Source of the DNA: Bradyrhizobium sp. B097
Lineage (GTDB): Bacteria; Pseudomonadota; Alphaproteobacteria; Rhizobiales; Xanthobacteraceae
NCBI RefSeq assembly: GCF_038957035.1
Contig: NZ_CP152412.1
Coordinates: 868,001 to 932,000, forward strand
Direction of reading: 5' to 3'
Length of the DNA stretch: 64,000 bases
The number at the start of each line of letters is the position of its first letter. Position 1 is the first letter of the stretch. The notes beneath the pieces are model-generated. The model did no database searches. It was not told the DNA's origin and worked only from the letters and a program-made list of their open reading frames with translations. This document shows, one piece after another, positions 53,791 to 62,773 of the stretch. The position numbers and the translations under genes were made by a program.

Positions 53791-53865
53791 TGGTGCTGCC
53801 AGACAGGATTGAACTGTCGACCTCTCCATTACCAATGGAGTGCTCTACCACTGAGCTACGGCAGC
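53791..53865 (-). tRNA. tRNA-Thr (anticodon GGT)
   Basis: Minus-strand tRNA, 75 bases with encoded CCA. Acceptor GCTGCCG pairs with TGGCAGC, the D arm is GCTC AGTGGTA GAGC, the anticodon stem CTCCA/TGGAG holds loop TTGGTAA (anticodon GGT), and the T arm is GACAG TTCAATC CTGTC. All stems pair. Its 3' end faces the low-GC island, the standard orientation for tRNA-targeted integration. Confidence 0.95.
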
Positions 53866-54184
53866 ATGCCCGGGAAAAATTGAATCGGCCCCACGGGCCC
53901 GTCCAAGCGGGCGGTTCTTGCCACAGGCCTCCCGCTGGCGCAAGCGAAACAGCGCCCCGATTGCCGATGAAATCGGCAGAAACTGACATTCTGCGCCGGT
54001 GATTCTGCCCAATCCGGCCGATTCCGGTCCGATTGGGTTCCGATCGTGCCGGGAAGCCGGATTTGGCCCAGCCGCCGAATCATGCCGCCTGGCGCAACTG
54101 GCCGACCGGGCAGGGTGCGCGGGCGGCGGCCATTGGCTATGTTCGGCCTCGCGGAAGGCGCGACGGCGGTTCGAGAGTTTTGCA
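53866..54184. other. 319 bp without a recognised gene
   Basis: Between tRNA-Thr and the 79-aa gene. Open frames on both strands here give Arg/Pro/Cys-rich translations without motifs. It probably holds the tRNA promoter (minus strand) and the promoter of the 54185 gene; I see no clear hexamers, RNA or repeat. Confidence 0.5.
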
Positions 54185-54424
54185 ATGACAGGTGCGCACG
54201 ACAGAGGCGGCGGGCAGGCCGGAGCCCGCGTGAAGGATTCGCGACAGGATCGTCTCAAGCTGGCGCTGCGCGAAAATCTGAAGCGGCGGAAATCGCAGGC
54301 GCGCGGTCGCGAGGATGTGGCTTCCGAACCAGCCCAAGGCTCACTAGAAGACGCCTCACCAGAAGACGCCTCGCCAGACGACGGCTCGCGAGATGACGGC
54401 GGCGGAAGCGAACCGGGCCGCTAG
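54185..54424 (+). CDS. Small disordered hypothetical protein, 79 aa
   Basis: A basic central part SRQDRLKLALRENLKRRKSQARG looks like a conserved amphipathic helix. The C-terminal half has tandem EDASP-type repeats (EDASPEDASPDDGSRDDGG) encoded by imperfect 12-15 bp DNA repeats at about 54348-54400. The acidic tail is likely disordered and length-variable. No known function. Confidence 0.65.
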   Translation: MTGAHDRGGGQAGARVKDSRQDRLKLALRENLKRRKSQARGREDVASEPAQGSLEDASPEDASPDDGSRDDGGGSEPGR

Positions 54425-54562
54425 ATCAATTTCTGCGAGATGGACATCAGTTCGTGCAGAAAATCCGGCAAAACGACAAGCCAGGGCCTGGGTTCTGGTT
54501 TCTAGTGAGAATCGAAACTCCGGCCGGTTGGCATTTGTTGCAACAAGAAGCGAGTCGCCGAG

Positions 54563-56260
54563 ATGGCCATGGATGAGACGACGATCGATCGGCTGAACGC
54601 CACCGCCACCGCCTTTCCGCGCCATGAGCAGACCTTTCCGACCCTGACGGGGCACGAGATCGAGCGGATGCGCCGCTTCGGCGAGCCGCGGTCGTACAAG
54701 GACGGCGAGGCGCTGTTCGAGACCGGCAAGCCGGGGCCCGGCATGTTCGTGGTGCTGTCGGGCTGCGTGTCGATATCCCAGCGCGATGGCCTCGGCCGTG
54801 TCACGCCGATCATCGACCAGGGGCCCGGGCAATTTCTTGCCGAGATCGGGCAGCTCTCCGGCCGCGCCGCGCTGGTCGACGGCCATGCCGAGGGCCCCGT
54901 CGAGACGTTGTTGCTGCCGCCCGAGCGGCTGCGCGCGCTGCTGGTCGCCGAGGCAGACCTCGGCGAGCGCATCATGCGCGCGCTGATCCTGCGCCGCGTC
55001 AGCCTGATCCAGGGCGGCGCCGGCGGGCCGGTGCTGATCGGCTCCGCGTCGGTCGGCAACATGGCGCCGCTGCAGAATTTCCTGGCGCGCAACGGCCAGC
55101 CGCATCACGTCCTCGATCCCGAGACCGACAAGGATGCCGCCGACCTCGTGGCGCGCTATTCGCCGACACGCGCCGAGCTGCCGCTGGTGGTCTGCCCGAA
55201 CGGCACGGTGCTGCGCAATCCGTCCGAGACCGCGCTTGCGATGGCGCTCGGCATGATCGGCAACAGCGCGCATGAGAAGCTCTACGATGTCGCCGTGGTC
55301 GGCAGCGGCCCGGCCGGGCTCTCCACCGCGGTCTACGCGGCCTCCGAGGGGCTGTCGGTCGCGGTGTTCGATTCCCGCGCCTTCGGCGGCCAGGCCGGCG
55401 CCAGCATGCGGATCGAGAACTATCTGGGCTTCCCGACCGGCATCACCGGCCAGGCGCTGGCCGGGCGCGCCTTCAACCAGGCGCAGAAATTCGGCGCCGA
55501 GATGCTGATCCCGGTCTCGATCAAATCGCTCGACTGCTCGAAGGCGTCGGGCGCGTTCACGCTCGCCACCGGCTGCGGGCACACGCTGCGCGCCAAGTCG
55601 GTGGTAGTCGCGAGCGGCGCGCGCTATCGCCGGCCGGCGATCGACAATCTCGAGAATTATGAGGGCCGCGGCGTCTGGTACTGGGCCTCGCCGATCGAGG
55701 CGCGGCTGTGCGCCCAGCAGGACGTCGTGCTGGTCGGCGGCGGCAACTCCGCGGGCCAGGCGGCGGTGTACCTGTCGGCACATGCGCGCAGGGTCAACAT
55801 GATGATCCGCGGCGGCGGGCTCGGGGCCAGCATGTCGCGCTATCTGATCGAGCGCATCGAGGCGACGCCGAACATCGAGTTGATGTTCAACACCGAGGTG
55901 ACCGGGCTCGAAGGCGCGGAGACGCTGGAGCGCGTGCGCTGGCGCAGCCGGCTCGCGCCCGACGAGTTCACCATGGACATCCGCAATCTCTTTTTGTTCG
56001 TCGGCGCCGATCCGGCGACTGGCTGGCTCGAGGGCTGCGGGGTGCAGGTCGATCGCGGCGGCTTCGTGATGACCGGCGTGCAGAACGGCGACGGCGCGCC
56101 CGCCGTGCCGCTGCTCGAGACCACGGTGCCCGGCGTGTTCGCAGTCGGCGACGTCCGCTCCGGTTCGGTCAAGCGCGTCGGCGGCGCGATCGGCGAAGGC
56201 GCGCAGGTCGTCGCGGCGCTGCACGGGTATCTTGCGGACGACGGCAGTCCGTCGCTGTAG
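54563..56260 (+). CDS. cNMP-binding / thioredoxin-reductase-like FAD oxidoreductase lacking CxxC
   Basis: 565 aa. Residues about 25-140 are a cyclic-nucleotide-binding domain (FVVLSGCVSISQRDG, PGQFLAEIGQLSG). About 150-235 is a thioredoxin-like segment (GSASVGNMAPLQNFLARNGQPH). From 240 on is a TrxR-like flavoprotein: FAD motif VVGSGPAGLSTAVYAASEG, NAD motif VLVGGGNSAGQAAVYLS, and FAVGDVRSGSVKRVGGAIGEG at the end. Where TrxR has the redox CATC, this reads GVWYWASPIEARLC, so it cannot reduce thioredoxin by the classical route. A UBP zinc-finger gene follows. Confidence 0.85.
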   Translation: MAMDETTIDRLNATATAFPRHEQTFPTLTGHEIERMRRFGEPRSYKDGEALFETGKPGPGMFVVLSGCVSISQRDGLGRVTPIIDQGPGQFLAEIGQLSGRAALVDGHAEGPVETLLLPPERLRALLVAEADLGERIMRALILRRVSLIQGGAGGPVLIGSASVGNMAPLQNFLARNGQPHHVLDPETDKDAADLVARYSPTRAELPLVVCPNGTVLRNPSETALAMALGMIGNSAHEKLYDVAVVGSGPAGLSTAVYAASEGLSVAVFDSRAFGGQAGASMRIENYLGFPTGITGQALAGRAFNQAQKFGAEMLIPVSIKSLDCSKASGAFTLATGCGHTLRAKSVVVASGARYRRPAIDNLENYEGRGVWYWASPIEARLCAQQDVVLVGGGNSAGQAAVYLSAHARRVNMMIRGGGLGASMSRYLIERIEATPNIELMFNTEVTGLEGAETLERVRWRSRLAPDEFTMDIRNLFLFVGADPATGWLEGCGVQVDRGGFVMTGVQNGDGAPAVPLLETTVPGVFAVGDVRSGSVKRVGGAIGEGAQVVAALHGYLADDGSPSL

Positions 56261-56297
56261 CCGTAATGGGCGATCGATGCGGCGAGCACGAACTATC

Positions 56298-56403
56298 CCC
56301 GTCATCCTGAGGTGCGAGCGGAGCGAGCCTCGAAGGATGAATCGGCCACAGTGCGGCCGTGCATCCTTCGAGGCTCACTACGTTCGCACCTCAGGATGAC
56401 GGG
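56298..56403. repeat. Palindromic repeat, family B (copy 3)
   Basis: CCCGTCATCCTGAGGTGCGA at the left, GCACCTCAGGATGACGGG at the right, with inner CCTCGAAGGATG and GCATCCTTCGAGG arms. It occupies the gap between the flavoprotein and the zinc-finger gene. Confidence 0.88.
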
Positions 56404-56441
56404 CCAAGCAGCATGCTTGAGGCAAATCCAAAGAGGGTAAA

Positions 56442-56750
56442 ATGACAAAAGGCTGCACCCATATCGCCGGCATTCAGGATGTCACGCCGAGTGCGCTTGG
56501 CTGCGAGGAATGCCTGAAGAGCGGCAGCCGCTGGCTGCATTTGCGGATCTGCCGGACCTGCGGTCATGTCGGCTGCTGTGACGACTCGCCGAACCGGCAT
56601 GCGACGGCGCATTTCCACGCCACCGGCCATCCCGTGATCGAGGGCTACGACCCGCCGGAAGGGTGGGGTTGGTGCTATGTCGACGAGGTGCTGTTCGACC
56701 TGTCGAAGCACAAGACCCCGCATAACGGGCCGATCCCTCGCTATTATTGA
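56442..56750 (+). CDS. UBP-type zinc-finger protein
   Basis: 102 aa. A complete zf-UBP pattern: CTHIAGIQDVTPSALGCEECLKSG, LRICRTCGHVGCCDDSPNRHATAHFHATGHPVI, with paired Cys and His for three zinc ions, then GWGWCYVDEVLFDL. In eukaryotes the domain binds the ubiquitin C-terminus; bacterial members are of unknown role. It lies directly after the TrxR-like flavoprotein, a pairing that suggests joint function. AGAGGGTAAA upstream supports the start. Confidence 0.9.
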   Translation: MTKGCTHIAGIQDVTPSALGCEECLKSGSRWLHLRICRTCGHVGCCDDSPNRHATAHFHATGHPVIEGYDPPEGWGWCYVDEVLFDLSKHKTPHNGPIPRYY

Positions 56751-56804
56751 TTCAATGTCTCACGAGGCGCACGTGTCGCGGCATGTGACGGACGCAAGGA
56801 CCGT

Positions 56805-56940
56805 CCCCGTCATCCCTGCGCAAAGGGCTTCGCCTTTGTCGCTGGAGGTGCGAGCGGAGCGAGCCTCGGAGGATGTACGGCCCGGCTGGTGGCCGTGCAT
56901 CCTTCGAGGCGCGCAAGGGCGCGCACCTCAGGATGACGGG
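56805..56940. repeat. Palindromic repeat, family B (copy 4), with extra hairpin
   Basis: Ends CCCGTCATCC and CACCTCAGGATGACGGG as in the other copies, but the left arm carries an added hairpin of about 25 bp (GCGCAAAGGGCTTCGCCTTTG) before GGAGGTGCGAGC. Confidence 0.8.
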
Positions 56941-57064
56941 GCAGCTAAAATCCGGCGCCCGCAAATTTCGCATGGGCTGTCGGCCGTCCTGCCATCGAAC
57001 CATGTAGCAATTTTCAAAGACGCATCGTAACCTCGCGCGCGGGTCTCAGCGGGGAGTGCTCCAC

Positions 57065-57565
57065 ATGACGACGTTGGTGCTTGTGCACGTCATTATCAGC
57101 CTGATTGCAATCGTCGCCGGTGTGATCGTGATGTTCGGCCTGCTCGGTTCGCGCGCGATGCCCGGGCTGACCGCGATCTTCCTCATCCTCACGATCCTGA
57201 CCAACGCCACCGGCTTCGTGATTCCGCCTCTGGTGACCGAGAAGCTGCTGCCGTCGCACATCATCGGCGGCCTCTCGCTGGTGCTGCTCGCGATCGCCTG
57301 CATCGCGCTGTATGCGATGCAGCTCAAGGGCGCCTGGCGCCCGATCTATATCGTGACCGCGATGGTCTCGCTCTATCTCAACGTCTTCGTGCTGGTCATC
57401 CAGAGCTTCCTCAAGGTGCCCGCGCTGCAGGCGCTGGCGCCGGCGGTGCCGCCGAACCCGCCGTCCGGGCCGGTATTTGCGGTGGTGCAGGGCATCGTGC
57501 TGGTGTTCTTCGCCGTGATGATCATCGGCGCCTGGCGCCGGTTCAGGCCGGTCACATTCGCCTGA
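57065..57565 (+). CDS. Membrane protein with four to five helices, 166 aa
   Basis: Hydrophobic segments at about 4-28, 34-52, 62-84, 92-115 and 135-156. Small motifs: LVHVIISLIAIVAGVIVMFG, FLILTILTNATGFVIPP, NVFVLVIQSFLKVPALQALAP. The pattern looks like a small inner-membrane protein with a conserved cytoplasmic loop. GGGGAG precedes; spacing favours the ATG at 57065 over a GTG at 57056. No function known. Confidence 0.75.
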   Translation: MTTLVLVHVIISLIAIVAGVIVMFGLLGSRAMPGLTAIFLILTILTNATGFVIPPLVTEKLLPSHIIGGLSLVLLAIACIALYAMQLKGAWRPIYIVTAMVSLYLNVFVLVIQSFLKVPALQALAPAVPPNPPSGPVFAVVQGIVLVFFAVMIIGAWRRFRPVTFA

Positions 57566-57587
57566 TCCGACACATCTGTTCATGCCA

Positions 57588-57684
57588 CGTCATTCCGGGG
57601 CACGCGCTAGCGTGAACCCGGAATCCAGAGTCAATCGATCGAGAGTCCGGGTTCGACGCTGCGCGTCGCCCCGGAACGACGTAA
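57588..57684. repeat. Palindromic repeat doublet, family E
   Basis: CGTCATTCCGGGGC with CACGCGCTAGCGTG and CCGGAATCCAGAG on the left; GAGTCCGGGTTCGACGCTGCGCGTCG and CCCCGGAACGACG on the right. It ends 21 bp before the alpha/beta hydrolase gene. Confidence 0.8.
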
Positions 57685-57705
57685 CGCAACAGGAGGAGCA
57701 ATCAG

Positions 57706-58530
57706 ATGCCCACCATCACCACCAAAGACGGCGTCGAGATCTTCTACAAGGATTGGGGTTCGGGCCAGCCGATCGTGTTCAGCCACGGCTGGCCGCTGTC
57801 GTCGGACGACTGGGACGCGCAGATGCTGTTCTTCGTGGGTCACGGCTTTCGCGTCATCGCCCATGACCGCCGCGGCCACGGCCGCTCCGCTCAGGTCGCC
57901 GACGGCCATGACATGGACCACTATGCCGACGACCTCGCGGCCGTCACCGCACATCTCGACCTGAAGAATGCCGTCCATGTCGGCCATTCCACCGGCGGCG
58001 GCGAGGTGGTGCATTACATCGCCCGCCACGGCGAGAGCCGGGTGGCGAAGGCCGCGATCCTCAGCGCAGTGCCGCCGTTAATGGTGCAGACCGCGGCCAA
58101 CCCCGGCGGCCTGCCGAAGTCGGTGTTCGACGGCTTGCAGGCGCAGCTCGCGGCCAACCGCTCGCAGTTCTACCGTGATGTGCCTGCCGGGCCGTTCTAT
58201 GGCTACAACCGGCCCGGCGCGAAACCGTCGGAAGCCGTGATCCAGAACTGGTGGCGGCAGGGCATGATGGGCGGCGCCAAGGCGCATTACGACGGCATCG
58301 TCGCGTTCTCGCAGACCGACTTCACCGAGGATCTGAAGAAGATCACCGTGCCGGTGCTGGTGATGCATGGCGACGACGACCAGATCGTGCCCTACGCCGA
58401 TTCCGCCCCGCTTTCGGCCAAGCTCCTGAAGAACGGCACGCTGAAGACCTACAAGGGTTTTCCGCACGGCATGCCGACGACTGAGGCGGAGACCATCAAC
58501 AAGGATCTGCTGGCATTCATCAAGGGCTGA
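57706..58530 (+). CDS. Alpha/beta hydrolase, chloroperoxidase-like
   Basis: 274 aa. Nucleophile Ser in [13 protein letters not shown], acid Asp in [11 protein letters not shown], base His in [22 protein letters not shown] near the N-terminus forms the oxyanion hole. The pattern fits cofactor-free haloperoxidase/perhydrolase-type esterases. AACAGGAGGAGCA upstream is a strong ribosome binding site. Stands alone; biological substrate unknown. Confidence 0.92.
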   Translation: MPTITTKDGVEIFYKDWGSGQPIVFSHGWPLSSDDWDAQMLFFVGHGFRVIAHDRRGHGRSAQVADGHDMDHYADDLAAVTAHLDLKNAVHVGHSTGGGEVVHYIARHGESRVAKAAILSAVPPLMVQTAANPGGLPKSVFDGLQAQLAANRSQFYRDVPAGPFYGYNRPGAKPSEAVIQNWWRQGMMGGAKAHYDGIVAFSQTDFTEDLKKITVPVLVMHGDDDQIVPYADSAPLSAKLLKNGTLKTYKGFPHGMPTTEAETINKDLLAFIKG

Positions 58531-58586
58531 TGACGCTGCGTCATCGCGCAGCCTCGCTGACGTCCAAGCGAGGGAGCCACCGGCGG

Positions 58587-58762
58587 TAGGGTTCCCTCCC
58601 CCCTTGCGGGGGAGGGTTAGGGAGAGGGGCACACACGGCGCGCGCTCTCCATATCTCCAACGATGCGAATTGAGATTGCGAAGCTGTTTCCATCGTCGCT
58701 GATCTCGCCCGGGGCTTACCCCTCTCCCCAGCCCTCCCCCGCAAGGGGGGAGGGAGCCTGAC
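58587..58762. repeat. Palindromic repeat, family C (copy 3)
   Basis: CCCTCCCCCCTTGCGGGGGAGG at the left is mirrored by CCCTCCCCCGCAAGGGGGG at the right; inner GGGAGAGGGGCA and TACCCCTCTCCC also pair. Fills most of the gap after the hydrolase. Confidence 0.78.
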
Positions 58763-58859
58763 TGATGTGCTCACCTCACGAAGTTCCACGCGTTCATGTA
58801 TGTTCTCAACGCATCCACGGTCTGAGCGCATCTGGTGAGATCGAGGAAGGGGACGCGAT

Positions 58860-59519
58860 ATGAAAGTCATCCTGTTCGGCGCGACCGGCATGGTCGGGCA
58901 GGGCGTGCTGCGCGAGTGCCTGCTCGATCCCGGCGTCGAACGCGTGCTGGCGGTCGGGCGCAGCCCGACCGGGCAGCGCGATCCAAAGCTCGTCGAGTTG
59001 ATCTGCGACAATTTCGTCGACTACAGCGCGATCGAGCCGCAGCTTGTCGGCTATGACGCCTGCTTCTTCTGCCTCGGCGTCTCCTCGATCGGCATGGACG
59101 AGGCGCGCTACCGCCATCTGACCTACGACATCACGCTGGCGGCGGCGACGACGCTGGCGCGGCTCAATCCCGGCATGGTGTTCACGTATGTCAGCGGACG
59201 CAGCACCGATTCCACCGAGCAGGGCCCGCTGATGTGGGCGCGGGTGAAGGGCAAGACCGAGAACGACCTGCTCAAGCTGCCGTTCAAGGCCGCCTACATG
59301 TTCCGGCCCGCCGGTATCCAGCCGCTGCACGGGGTGCGTTCGAAGACCGGCTGGGTGCAGGCGATCTATGTCGCGACCTCGCCGCTGCTGTCGTTCCTGG
59401 TGCGCGTTGCCCCGAGCTACATGACGACATCGGAACAGCTCGGCCGCGCCATGCTCAAGGTCGCCCGCGACGGCTACCCGAGGCCGGTGCTGGAGAGCGA
59501 GGACATCAATAGCCTCTGA
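58860..59519 (+). CDS. NAD(P)-binding, SDR-like epimerase family protein
   Basis: 219 aa atypical short-chain dehydrogenase. N-terminal Rossmann motif FGATGMVGQGVLREC, then FFCLGVSSIGMDEARYRHLTYD, VFTYVSGRSTDSTEQGPLMWARVKGKTENDLL, in which K of VKGKTE replaces the usual YxxxK order. Such proteins are often annotated as epimerases or NmrA-like. Purine-rich GAGGAAGGGGACG before the ATG at 58860. Substrate unknown. Confidence 0.85.
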   Translation: MKVILFGATGMVGQGVLRECLLDPGVERVLAVGRSPTGQRDPKLVELICDNFVDYSAIEPQLVGYDACFFCLGVSSIGMDEARYRHLTYDITLAAATTLARLNPGMVFTYVSGRSTDSTEQGPLMWARVKGKTENDLLKLPFKAAYMFRPAGIQPLHGVRSKTGWVQAIYVATSPLLSFLVRVAPSYMTTSEQLGRAMLKVARDGYPRPVLESEDINSL

Positions 59520-59606
59520 CGGGCCACGGCAGGGCCGGTTCCCTCGATCCGGATTTCCTTCGGCCACGTGGTATCTCTGGGACGCCAAGGCGCTATAAGT
59601 ATCGGC

Positions 59607-60035
59607 ATGTCGCCGCCTGCTCCCCTGAAACTGATCGCCCTCGATGCCGATGACCTCGCGGTCATCTCCGCCCATGTGCAGGACGCCCGCGTCCAGCCCG
59701 CCGACATCGTCTGGCGCCAGGACGAGAAGCGCCTCGTGGTCGGCCTGAACCGGCTGGATTGGGAGCAGACCCTGGCCGGTGCCACCTCGTCGCGCCGGCT
59801 GATCGCCGCGCTCAGGTTCGACCGGGTGCTGGCATGCAAGTCGCGCAACATTGACCTGGAGGCGCCCGAGGCCACCCTGGAACTGCTCGGGATCGAATTC
59901 CACGCCTCCGACCCGCCGGGCGGCAGCGCGCTCCTGATGTTCGGCCAGGGCGGAGCGCTGCGGCTCGATGTCGAGTGCCTGGAGTGCGAATTGACCGATC
60001 TCGGGCCCGACGATCTCGGGGTGGGGCCGGGTTGA
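59607..60035 (+). CDS. DUF2948 family protein
   Basis: 142 aa. Matches the family pattern: LKLIALDADDLAVISAHVQDARV, DIVWRQDEKRLVVGLNRLDWEQ, SRRLIAALRFDRVLACKSRNID, LELLGIEFH, ALRLDVECLECELTDLG. A small soluble alphaproteobacterial domain of unknown function that is regularly found upstream of hisD. The ATG at 59607 is the family start. Confidence 0.88.
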   Translation: MSPPAPLKLIALDADDLAVISAHVQDARVQPADIVWRQDEKRLVVGLNRLDWEQTLAGATSSRRLIAALRFDRVLACKSRNIDLEAPEATLELLGIEFHASDPPGGSALLMFGQGGALRLDVECLECELTDLGPDDLGVGPG

Positions 60036-60041
60036 TTCTTG

Positions 60042-60161
60042 GTCGTCCCCGCGAAAGCGGGGACCCATAACCACCGAAGCAAGTCATTGGGGCGGGATGC
60101 GTACCCCAACCCTCGGCAACCGCCATTTGTGGTTATGGGTCCCTGCTTTCGCAGGGACGAC
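60042..60161. repeat. Palindromic repeat doublet, family A (copy 7)
   Basis: Unit one (60042-60074) GTCGTCCCCGCGAAAGCGGGGACCCATAACCAC, shown here by its ends GTCGTCCCC and CATAACCAC; unit two (60129-60161) GTGGTTATGGGTCCCTGC ... GCAGGGACGAC. Lies between DUF2948 and hisD. Confidence 0.8.
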
Positions 60162-60248
60162 AGCAATTTCAACCTCCCTTGAAGGGTTGACGGCCATTAT
60201 CCGCCGCGCCATTGAGCAGGGACCCGAATTCCTCTTCAGAAAGCCGCC

Positions 60249-61544
60249 ATGCCCGTTCGCCTGGACCGACAGAGCGCAGATTTCGACCAGCGTTTCCGCG
60301 AATTCCTGGCGGCCAAGCGCGAGGTATCGGCCGATGTCGAGCGCGCCACCCGCGCCATCGTCGACGACGTGGCGGCCCGCGGCGATGCGGCGCTGCTCGA
60401 GGCGACCAAGAAGTTCGACCGCCTCGACATCGAGGCCGCCGGCCTGCGCATCACCGCCGCCGAGGTCGACGCCGCGGTTGCGGCCTGCGACGCCAAGACC
60501 GTCGAAGCGCTGACATTCGCGCGCGACCGGATCGAGACCTTTCACCGCCGCCAGCTGCCCAAGGACGAGCGTTTCACCGATGCTGCCGGCGTCGAGCTCG
60601 GCTGGCGCTGGAGCGCGGTCGATGCGGTCGGGCTTTACGTGCCCGGCGGCACGGCAGCCTATCCGTCCTCGGTGCTGATGAATGCGGTGCCGGCCCGGGT
60701 CGCCGGTGTGCCGCGGGTGGTGATGGTGGTGCCGGCGCCGGACGGCAAGCTCAACCCGCTGGTGCTCGCGGCCGCCCATCTCGGCGGCGTCTCCGAAATC
60801 TACCGCGTCGGCGGCGCCCAGGCGGTGGCCGCTTTGGCCTACGGCACGGCAACGATCGCGCCAGTGGCAAAAATCGTCGGCCCCGGCAACGCCTATGTCG
60901 CCGCGGCCAAGCGGCAGGTGTTCGGCAAGGTCGGCATCGACATGATCGCTGGCCCCTCCGAGGTGCTCGTGATCGCCGACGACACCGGCAATGCGGACTG
61001 GATCGCGGCCGATCTCCTGGCGCAGGCCGAGCACGACGTCAGCGCGCAGTCGATCCTGATCACCGACAGTGCGCGGCTCGCGGCCGATGTCGAGCGCGCG
61101 GTCGAGGCGCAGCTTGCGACGCTGCCGCGTGCAGCGATTGCGCGCGCCTCATGGGACGATTTTGGCGCCGTGATCATGGTGGCAAAGCTCGACGATGCGG
61201 TCGAGCTCGCCAATGCGATCGCGGCCGAGCATCTGGAGATCATGACCGCGGACGCCGAAGGCCTGTCGAAAAAGGTCCGCAACGCCGGGGCGATCTTCCT
61301 CGGGCCCCATACGCCCGAGGCGATCGGCGACTATGTCGGCGGCTCCAACCACGTGCTGCCGACCGCGCGCTCGGCGCGGTTCTCCTCGGGCCTCGGGGTG
61401 CTTGACTTCATGAAGCGAACCTCGATCCTGCGGTGCGGGCCGGATCAGCTTCGTGCGCTCGGTCCCGCCGCGATGACGCTCGGCCAGGCCGAGGGTCTCG
61501 ACGCCCATTCACGTTCCGTCGGACTGCGCCTCAACCTCTCATGA
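60249..61544 (+). CDS. hisD: Histidinol dehydrogenase
   Basis: 431 aa. Catalyses the last two oxidations of histidine synthesis with NAD and zinc. [86 protein letters not shown] and [19 protein letters not shown] are the diagnostic blocks with active-site His and zinc ligands. ATGA overlap with the next gene. No other his genes are in the window. Confidence 0.97.
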   Translation: MPVRLDRQSADFDQRFREFLAAKREVSADVERATRAIVDDVAARGDAALLEATKKFDRLDIEAAGLRITAAEVDAAVAACDAKTVEALTFARDRIETFHRRQLPKDERFTDAAGVELGWRWSAVDAVGLYVPGGTAAYPSSVLMNAVPARVAGVPRVVMVVPAPDGKLNPLVLAAAHLGGVSEIYRVGGAQAVAALAYGTATIAPVAKIVGPGNAYVAAAKRQVFGKVGIDMIAGPSEVLVIADDTGNADWIAADLLAQAEHDVSAQSILITDSARLAADVERAVEAQLATLPRAAIARASWDDFGAVIMVAKLDDAVELANAIAAEHLEIMTADAEGLSKKVRNAGAIFLGPHTPEAIGDYVGGSNHVLPTARSARFSSGLGVLDFMKRTSILRCGPDQLRALGPAAMTLGQAEGLDAHSRSVGLRLNLS

Positions 61545-62047
61545 ACAAGCCACCAGACGACGAGGATTCCAACAATCGCATCGTCGCGGTGACGCTCGAC
61601 GAGGAATCGATCGGCCGTTCCGGGCCCGACATCGAGCATGAGCGGGCAATCGCCATCTACGACCTGGTCGAGCAGAATCTGTTCGCTCCCGAAGGCGCAG
61701 CCGGGCCGGGGCCCTACACCCTGCATATCGCGATCACCGGCAACCGGCTGATGTTCGACATCAGGAAAGAGGACGGCGCGCCCGTGGTGGCGCATCTCTT
61801 GTCACTGACGCCGTTCCGCCGCGTCGTGAAGGACTACTTCATGATCTGCGACAGCTACTATCAGGCGATCCGTACCGCGACACCGGACAAGATCGAGGCG
61901 ATCGACATGGGCCGCCGCGGCATTCATGACGAGGGCTCGCGCACGCTGCAGGAGCGGCTCAAGGGCAAGGTGCGCGTCGATTTCGAGACCGCGCGGCGGC
62001 TGTTCACGCTGATCACTGTGCTGCACTGGAAGGGTGAAGGCGCATGA
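61541..62047 (+). CDS. UPF0262 family protein
   Basis: 168 aa. Family blocks: [102 protein letters not shown]. This alphaproteobacterial family is nearly always next to hisD and has no known function. It overlaps the hisD stop by ATGA. Confidence 0.93.
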   Translation: MNKPPDDEDSNNRIVAVTLDEESIGRSGPDIEHERAIAIYDLVEQNLFAPEGAAGPGPYTLHIAITGNRLMFDIRKEDGAPVVAHLLSLTPFRRVVKDYFMICDSYYQAIRTATPDKIEAIDMGRRGIHDEGSRTLQERLKGKVRVDFETARRLFTLITVLHWKGEGA

Positions 62048-62113
62048 TCCCGATGATGATCGCCGCCTCGGCAGACGACGGGGGCGTACCCCGGTCGAAA
62101 AAAGCCTGATCGC

Positions 62114-62578
62114 ATGGAAGCGCCGCGCGCGCGCTCCCCGCAGGCCGTGCTGTTCGCATGCGGGCACAACGCCGTGCGCTCGCCGATGGCCGAAAGCCTG
62201 CTGCAGCAGATGTTCCCGCAAGGCGTCTATGTCCGCTCCGCCGGCGTGAAGAAGGGCGAGCTCGATCCGTTCGCGGTCGCGGTGATGGCCGAGTTCGGCC
62301 AGGACATTTCCGGCCACAAGCCGCAGACCTTCGAGGAGCTCGAGGATTGGGAGGGGTTGAACTTCGACCTCATCATCACGCTGTCGCCCGAGGCGCACCA
62401 CAAGGCGCTGGATCTGACCCGGACGCTCGCCGCCGCTGTCGAATACTGGCCGACCCCTGATCCGACCGGCACCAGCGGCAATCGCGAGCAGAAGCTCGCC
62501 GCCTATCGCGAGGTCTGCGACGGCCTGTTGCTGCGCATCCGCCGCCGCTTCACCAAGGCCGGCGTGGCGAACCTGTGA
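62114..62578 (+). CDS. Low-molecular-weight protein tyrosine phosphatase
   Basis: 154 aa. The P-loop ACGHNAVRSPMAE has Cys16 and Arg22 (C-x5-R-S); the general-acid Asp is in YWPTPDPTGT. The family includes arsenate reductases as well, but the gene order after hisD/UPF0262 points to a housekeeping phosphatase. Starts 66 bp after UPF0262. Confidence 0.9.
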   Translation: MEAPRARSPQAVLFACGHNAVRSPMAESLLQQMFPQGVYVRSAGVKKGELDPFAVAVMAEFGQDISGHKPQTFEELEDWEGLNFDLIITLSPEAHHKALDLTRTLAAAVEYWPTPDPTGTSGNREQKLAAYREVCDGLLLRIRRRFTKAGVANL

Positions 62579-62773
62579 GGCTCCACGCAGGGACCCGCGT
62601 GTTCCGATTCGCAAGGTCCGCCGCTTGTCGCCAGACTGACAAACAGCTGTGCTTATGGGGCCTTGTCGCCCACGGGGAAGCGCGATTCGCGGCCGGTTCC
62701 AAGGTTGTGCATCGATGCCCCATCCGATAGGTTCCGCCCGCGTCCGTCCCCCCGATTCAGCCCAAAAGCCCGC

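Noticed and set aside
53845..54258. A 137-codon minus-strand frame overlapping tRNA-Thr
   Set aside because: It runs into the tRNA and has no protein-like features.
62579..62773. A possible infA gene between the phosphatase and maf
   Set aside because: The 195-bp gap is too short for the 72-codon gene, and no MAKEE start or S1-like pattern is present.
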